From NCBI GenBank assembly GCA_007118075.1, contig SKSH01000006.1:1-7271 (forward strand): DNA of 7,271 bases. The letters run 5' to 3'. A program made the position numbers and the translations under genes. Below the pieces are notes generated by a model. The model saw nothing but the letters and a program-made list of their open reading frames with translations. It made no database searches and was not told the DNA's origin. This document shows positions 6,442 through 7,271 of the stretch, piece after piece. The DNA comes from Halobacteriales archaeon. GTDB taxonomy: Archaea > Halobacteriota > Halobacteria > Halobacteriales > SKSH01. How positions within the stretch are numbered: position 1 is the first letter of the stretch; each line of letters opens with the position of its first letter.

Positions 6442-6533
6442 ACTAGTGGTTGCTCTATCAAATTGGTTTTTGGTGAGGTCAATTACTAGGATAGGCTGGA
6501 ATTCGCAGGGGACCAAAGGTGATAATTAGGTAG

Positions 6534-6539
6534 TATAAA
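6534..6539 (-). promoter_or_regulatory. TATA box candidate upstream of the small hypothetical gene
   Basis: On the - strand this reads TTTATA within the AT-rich run CATATTATTTATAC, the best TATA match in the window. Initiation about 25 nt downstream would fall near 6511-6516. That gives either an almost leaderless TTG start at 6516 or a leader of about 70 nt before the ATG at 6441. Confidence 0.45.
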
Positions 6540-6566
6540 TAATATGATTTGAAATATACCGCCCGT

Positions 6567-6612
6567 GACTGTTGCACAACGGTCAGGTTTATCTCACGTG
6601 ATTCACTGTGAA
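6567..6612. repeat. Cluster of three adjacent palindromes
   Basis: Three dyads follow one another. GACTGTTG-CA-CAACGGTC (6567-6584) pairs with one T-G wobble. TCACGTGA (6594-6601) is a perfect 8-bp palindrome. TTCAC-T-GTGAA (6602-6612) is perfect around one base. They lie between the stop of the reductase-like gene and the TATA candidate of the small gene, both on the - strand. They could therefore be operators for the small gene, or the first could act as a terminator hairpin. Confidence 0.4.
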
Positions 6613-6657
6613 CAGGTCGATATATGAGTCTGAGAAAGTACCGCTACTCGCTCCGGC

Positions 6658-7167
6658 CTATTCTCCAATGTGGCCGTTCTCGATCTCACCGGCCCGTTTG
6701 TAGCGAAGTATTTGGACTCCTGTACGTGACGTCTCAACGTTCGTTAGTTCGAGGGCCGCGGGAATCGTCCCGTTGCCGAACAACCGCTTCCCTTCACCGA
6801 GGACCAGGGGGGAGATCCAGAGCTGAAACTCGTCGACGAGGTCCTGTGACAGTAGTGTCTGGATCAGGTCGGTGCTTCCCTGCGTCATGACCACGTCTCC
6901 ACGCTGGTTCTTGAGGTCTTCGACGGCCCCAGCAACGTCGCCCGCCAGAAGCGTCGAGTTGCGCCATTCTACTGCGTCGAGAGTCCTGGAGGCGACGTAC
7001 TTGGGCATGCTGTTCAGTTTCGTCGCCAGGGGATCATCCGCTGGTTCGAAGTAGGGCCAGTAGGAGGCGAAGATCTCGTACGTCTTCCGGCCGAGTAACA
7101 ATGCGTCGGCCGCGTCGAACTGGTCGTTCACGATCTCGCCCATCTGCTCGTCCGAGAAGTTGTCCAT
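6658..7167 (-). CDS. Dihydrofolate reductase-like protein (RibD C-terminal fold), lacking the usual N-terminal strand
   Basis: This family comprises soluble NADPH-type reductases, mostly of unknown substrate, related to DHFR and the RibD reductase domain. From the ATG at 7167 the protein has 169 residues. Family blocks are MGEIVNDQFDAADALLLGRKTYEIF (9-33), the PKYVASRTL stretch (55-63), GDVVMTQGSTDLIQTLL (90-106, the conserved GS cofactor turn) and LVDEFQLWISPLVLGEGKRLF (110-130). The family normally begins with about 20-35 further residues containing a beta strand and a SLDG-like motif. No frame on this strand upstream encodes them, and stops occur in all three. A GTG at 7218 in the same frame would add 17 non-family-like residues. 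A TATA-like CTATAC (7195-7200) starts 33 nt before the ATG at 7167, supporting that start. It is either a truncated but expressed gene or a decaying one; the folded activity is doubtful. Confidence 0.8.
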   Translation of the reverse strand: MDNFSDEQMGEIVNDQFDAADALLLGRKTYEIFASYWPYFEPADDPLATKLNSMPKYVASRTLDAVEWRNSTLLAGDVAGAVEDLKNQRGDVVMTQGSTDLIQTLLSQDLVDEFQLWISPLVLGEGKRLFGNGTIPAALELTNVETSRTGVQILRYKRAGEIENGHIGE

Positions 7168-7194
7168 CTCAATTAGCAATAGTGTCCGACTGCT

Positions 7195-7200
7195 GTATAG
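7195..7200 (-). promoter_or_regulatory. TATA-like element upstream of the reductase-like gene
   Basis: On the - strand CTATAC starts 33 nt before the ATG at 7167, almost the same spacing as the ATACTTTTG elements at 894 and 2066. It suggests that the shortened reductase gene has its own leaderless promoter rather than being a silent fragment. Confidence 0.35.
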
Positions 7201-7271
7201 ACGCTCTGAATATTGCACGCGATTCCTATCCGTTAGCCGTCCTCTGTGCTACGACCTGAACTGAGCGACTC

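Noticed and set aside
6184..6489. A 101-codon + strand open frame opposite the small hypothetical gene
   Set aside because: It has no upstream promoter or ribosome binding site and its translation lacks regular secondary-structure patterns; the - strand frame looks more protein-like.
6624..6890. An 88-codon + strand open frame with an AGGT-like site before its ATG
   Set aside because: Most of it is antisense to the conserved reductase-like gene, and the sequence is rich in Arg/Ser as expected of a shadow.
1..7271. CRISPR arrays, insertion sequences, toxin-antitoxin pairs or defence islands
   Set aside because: No regularly spaced repeats, transposase-like proteins or known defence motifs are visible in any frame.

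Overview
The window looks like chromosomal DNA of a halophilic archaeon (class Halobacteria). The proteins are rich in Asp and Glu and poor in Lys. One small protein (128 aa, 31 acidic against 10 basic residues) resembles a haloarchaea-specific family. The promoters look archaeal and leaderless: the same 9-mer, ATACTTTTG, starts exactly 32 nt before two different ATG codons. G+C content looks moderate by eye, lower than in many haloarchaea; it was not computed.

Left part (1-2028): the C-terminal two thirds of a MOFRL-type glycerate 2-kinase run in from the left edge, followed by the small acidic protein, both on the + strand. A creatininase-family metallohydrolase on the - strand converges on them, and its 3' end overlaps the small acidic gene by 13 bp.

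Middle part (2029-5709): a 69-bp divergent promoter region separates the creatininase gene from a two-gene ABC-2 transporter operon (ATPase, then a six-helix permease, overlapping by 8 bp). A large ABC exporter half-transporter (permease and ATPase fused, 648 aa) converges on this operon; the two stop codons overlap within the four bases CTAA. The middle part therefore carries two separate ABC export systems facing each other.

Right part (5710-7271): a complete tRNA-Val (anticodon TAC) lies on the + strand. Its 3' side opens into about 700 bp of lower-G+C, gene-poor DNA with one small unrecognised gene (87 aa, AGA/AGG-rich arginine codons) and several dyad-symmetric sequences. Next comes a dihydrofolate-reductase-like (RibD C-terminal fold) gene on the - strand that lacks the family's usual N-terminal strand. 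A near copy (13 of 14 bases) of the end of the tRNA gene and its flank lies 109 bp downstream. Together these suggest a tRNA-adjacent accessory zone, but no integrase or transposase is visible, so this remains an inference.

I see no CRISPR array, rRNA, insertion sequence or clear new defence system. The best items for a second look are the tRNA-side repeat and accessory zone, the unrecognised small gene, the N-terminally truncated reductase and the conserved promoter element.
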